Positions 60,578 through 64,000 of a DNA stretch of 64,000 nucleotides are shown piece after piece. Source of the DNA: Euwallacea fornicatus (Eukaryota; Arthropoda; Insecta; Coleoptera; Curculionidae); contig NC_089541.1 of the NCBI RefSeq assembly GCF_040115645.1, positions 3,658,001 through 3,722,000 of the forward strand, in the 5' to 3' direction. The translations under genes and the position numbers were made by a program. Positions within the stretch are counted from its first letter, which is position 1. Each line of letters begins with the position of its first letter. Under the pieces are notes generated by a model, which saw only the letters and a list, made by a program, of their open reading frames with translations, had not been told where the DNA came from and searched no databases.

Positions 60578-63500
60578 CTATATTATCTCACTAACATTAT
60601 CTCTCTGCTCCCTTAAAATAGTGTCTAAAACTTTGTACACATTATCTGGCAAGTGGTCTAGCAACATTCTGGGCATAACTTTCAGTTCCATAAAGTCTTC
60701 AGCAATGGCCCATCTCATTTCGTAACCCGGACCACTAGAGCTAGATTTCCTAAAAGTTTATTAATCAACTTCTTGACTGTATTATCAATAACTTTAAACG
60801 CACTTTTCGGCTTTAGTCTTTTTTCTGCTAACTATGTGCAGTATTCTTCCAGCAGTGTAGAGCCTGGTTTTTGAAAATCTTCTCACGTTCAAGTCTCTGG
60901 AAAGAAGGGCTGCTTCCTGAAAGAAAAATGACGGATACATATTGGCTAATTACAAGTAAAATTTCTTAATTACCGCTGAACCTGTTACGGTAGGAATTGC
61001 TATGGAATCCAATAAAGGTGACCTAGTGGGTTCTGGAAAAGTTTCGTCTTTCCAGGTGGCTTCCAAATCACGTGAAGGCACCCCAAATAGAGTATATCCC
61101 AATCCATTAAGTAGAATTCGATACTGGAAAACCAATTCAAGTTACCCATGTCTTTTTAATGACAAACTGCGTTGTACCTTCGGTAATCTGCTAGCGTGGA
61201 GAGTCTGGATGATTCCAGTTCTGAGGTTCTCGATACTGTCCACTCCAAGTCTCATAACGAAATCGTCACCAACTCCCACTGTGAAAACAAAGCTTTCGGA
61301 TAGTCTTGCAGCTTCTCTACTTAATAGTCCCGCTGCAATACACATATTTAGATATTTGAATATTGTAAAAAGGAATTATGCAAACCTGGAGTAGCAAAAG
61401 CATATACTTTGAGATCCGGGAACTTTGGTCTTATTTTGAAGCCAAGCAAACAGGCAACTCCTGCCCCTAAACTGTGCCCCGTAAGTATTACACCGTACTC
61501 TGGATACATTGCTTGGGCTTTTTCCAAGATGCCAATCTGAGATGAGCGCGAAAAGCTATTTACGTTAAAATTAATTAAATGTCGTTGAAGCTTACTTCCT
61601 TAAGTTTTTTTGCAATATATTCGGCACCTGCAATCATTCCTTTGTGGGCCATGGTATCCGGTGGTAGTCCATCCGCTTCGAATTTATCCGAAGTCGCTGT
61701 GAGGTCAGTAAAGATATCTCGAAGAGATATTGAACCTCTGATAGCCACCACAAGGTTGGAGGTTTTATGGTCGATGATTACGCAAAATGGGAGCTGGAAT
61801 TAGTTTAACCAAATTCAAAAAATTCTTCTGATGATTAATAGCTCCTATATTCTTATTCGCGACCAGAAACATAATAAACGTACTAGTTCAACTTGAAATA
61901 TCTTCGTGTATACAAAAAAAATAAATATGAAGGCGTTAACCTTGCATCTGTATAATAAATACATGAAAATTACAATCTTACTAATCTAAACTACTCTTGC
62001 GACATTGAACAGACCTACCTCAAAAACATGATTTCTAAATGAGGCAAACAGAATGTCTTCTTCGTTGATTTTCGAAAGATGTTTAACACCCGCCAAATGG
62101 CAGAAACAGCAGTTGTCTTCTAATACCATAGTGTATTGGGGATTTCCAAAGCAGGAACAACATGATACATTATTCAGAATACGAAATAGTCCGGTACCAC
62201 AGTGGAGGTACATCACGAAAGGCCATCCATAGGCCGCCATTGATAAACGAAGAAAATGTCTTGCGTTTTCCATGTTCATCCATCGTGGCGCTATGGAGAA
62301 CACCTTGTTTACATCTACAAAGTCTGAGATACAGTTCATTTTATCAATAATTGGGAGGAGGTTTACCCGTTGAGTATTTAGGTTCATCATCTGATAACAT
62401 GTAAATCCTCCTCATTTCTCTAGTCTCCCTTTTCTGCTTAACTCGAAGCAAGATACTACCAGCTAGTACATCAGAAGGTACTAAATCAGTACTCCTAAAC
62501 AAAGCACTCAGAAGGCCTGCTACCTACAACCGTAATACCATATTAAGAAAAAACATAACTTTAAATCGACGTTTTCAATACCTGCTGGAAAGCTTCGTGA
62601 CCGTGTTCGTCAGATCTCATCCAACAAAAAGCCCATCGGAAACGCCTTTTCCATACATTGGTACCTTTGCGGTGTCGCAGAGACTCACCAGCACTAGAAG
62701 ATCCTTGTACCTCATGGTACCTCTTAGACCCCAGGGGGTCAAACACCATTACGAGCCCAAAAATTGCTAGTCCAAAAAGGACCCAATTGAAAATCACCAA
62801 AGCTGAAATTATGTTTTATTAATATTGAGGAGAACGGTTAAGTCTAGCGAATACCTTCAATAACGGTTCTGGAAAAGTGACCCTCATAAGGGCACGTTAC
62901 CATATCTCGGCAGAATGCCCACATGGTACCGAAAACGTTGAGAATCACCTCTGGAATGATGAGAAATAGTTTGAATAAAAGGATAGGAGGAACCAGTTTT
63001 CGAGCGTCCACATTGGTGATGGAACCCTTGGCGCTTTGGTTAACCAATGCCACTAAAACTATGATAACTGCGGAAAGTAGGGCCATCATCCCTTAAACAA
63101 AGAGCTTGTGAGGAATTTTTCATAAAATAGAGACAATACTTGAGTACCTATTACGTATATTCGTACGAAGTCTCCACCTTTTGAGCATTTCCACGTGTCG
63201 TCGTAATACCTGATGTGAACGCAGACTAATAGCGACAGCCTGGAAAAATATTTCTGGTATACATTTCCCTGGTTGAAAAACGATGATTAGATTTCAACAA
63301 TATACAGGATAATTCCAATTCGCAGCATTTCATTCGGATCTCGAAAACCATAAAAGATACGAGATCGTTTGAATTGTGGCAAAGTTGATTCAGAAAGTGC
63401 AGGATTGAGAAAAGCAAAGGCTCTCCAAAAGTATAATAAAAAATTCAGGACCACATTTAAAAAAAATGAAGATGGTGATGGTTCCTAAATTCTAAAACAA

Positions 63501-63976
63501 CACATTTTAAGTTTAATGACGTCATTTTATAAAGTAGCCAAGTGTCAGTGAGGAGGTGAAATTTATTTAATTTTTTTTTCAAATAATTTGACAAAAATAG
63601 AAGTCGATGTGTGGAATTTTCTTTTTTTTTAATAACATTTAGTGAAGCTCGAAAAATGCGCAAATTTGCCCCAATTTAAGCGACCTCGTATTTTTTATGG
63701 TATTTGACATTCCAATCGTAAGCAGCGAATTTCAATTACCCTGTATATTTCATGAGAAAAGTACAGTGTGTCCTCTTCGCATATATGATAGGACATCGAT
63801 TAAATGGAAAAGGATTTGAAAAATCTTATGAGTAATTTAAATAAATCAAATTCAAATGTGTCGGATAGAGTTTTGACTTACCATAATATTCTGAGGCCTA
63901 TTTCAAAAAGTCCAGGAAAAACGAGGTCGTCCGAGGCTGCTAACCATTTCCTGCCAAAAAGGCGGAGGGCAGGCAT
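60578..63976 (-). CDS. DAGLB: sn1-specific diacylglycerol lipase beta
   Basis: Membrane serine lipase that cleaves diacylglycerol to 2-acylglycerol (the endocannabinoid 2-AG in vertebrates). Twelve exons, high to low: 63882-63976, 63148-63239, 62855-63091, 62582-62802, 62367-62523, 62019-62323, 61596-61793, 61386-61536, 61178-61332, 60974-61123, 60804-60916, 60578-60749 (681 residues; human DAGLB is about 672). The N-terminus MPALRLFGRKWLAASDDLVF is diagnostic for DAGL. Four transmembrane segments follow in exons 1-4. The alpha/beta-hydrolase domain contains AAYGWP, VVAIRGSISLRDIFTDL, GHSLGAG (Ser457), VGDDFVMRL (likely Asp509) and LLDHLPD (likely His657). The short C-terminal tail favours beta over alpha. 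Intron 5 is only 43 nt. The donor of exon 11 (GTGCGT) was chosen by phase. Confidence 0.95.
63240..63881 (-). other. First intron of DAGLB
   Basis: 642 bp. Contains an ACCCTGTATATTTC transposon-type end near 63739-63746 but no coding frame or clear repeat. Confidence 0.5.
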
Positions 63977-64000
63977 GCCTCCCTAGAATTCCTGCAATTG

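Noticed and set aside
1..64000. CRISPR arrays, tRNA or rRNA genes, prokaryotic operons
   Set aside because: No regularly spaced direct repeats, no cloverleaf with A/B boxes that I could recognise, and all genes are intron-bearing eukaryotic types.

Overview
This is an AT-rich animal nuclear sequence with GT-AG introns, many only 43-60 nt long. The protein set (transformer-2, an Nmdar1 with insect-like ends, a verprolin, a kraken-like hydrolase) and the mauritiana-type mariner point to an insect. Beetle is my best guess, but that is inference only. There are no bacterial operons, CRISPR arrays, rRNA genes or recognisable tRNA genes. Exons were joined by eye from reading frame, splice-site dinucleotides and phase. 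All main gene models close in frame.

Layout from left to right: a possible cereblon pseudogene fragment (about 0.45-0.78 kb, -); acyl-CoA oxidase 3 (2.0-5.35 kb, +, first exon not found) with the KEOPS subunit TPRKB nested antisense in one intron (3.5-4.0 kb); a repeat-rich gap with an inverted-repeat element (about 5.84-6.40 kb); little elongation complex subunit ICE2 (7.2-11.5 kb, +); proteasome lid subunit Rpn6 (12.4-14.1 kb, -), head to head with transformer-2 (14.7-20.4 kb, +), whose second intron carries a dead mariner; verprolin/WIP (23.2-27.9 kb, -); a gene-poor gap; an SLC10-family transporter (32.7-34.6 kb, +); a kraken/SERHL-like hydrolase with one 5' exon and two tandem complete 3' exons (35.0-38.5 kb, -); a secreted alanine-rich coiled-coil protein (40.3-42.9 kb, -); a transposon-rich block (43.2-47.8 kb); a secreted protein with an acidic tract (49.7-51.6 kb, +); NMDA receptor subunit 1 (about 53.0-59.4 kb, +); and diacylglycerol lipase beta (60.6-64.0 kb, -), complete and convergent with Nmdar1.

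The genes do not form a pathway. They are mostly housekeeping functions (peroxisomal beta-oxidation, tRNA modification, snRNA transcription, proteasome, splicing, actin), plus two synaptic-signalling genes side by side. The accessory content is transposon-derived: one mariner with TA target-site duplication, several degraded DDE transposases of a second mariner-like group, and foldback elements with long arms. The most notable observations are the nested TPRKB, the duplicated terminal exon of the hydrolase, the 48-nt and 51-nt introns that are multiples of three and free of stops (in Nmdar1 and the acidic secreted gene), and the long-arm foldback elements.
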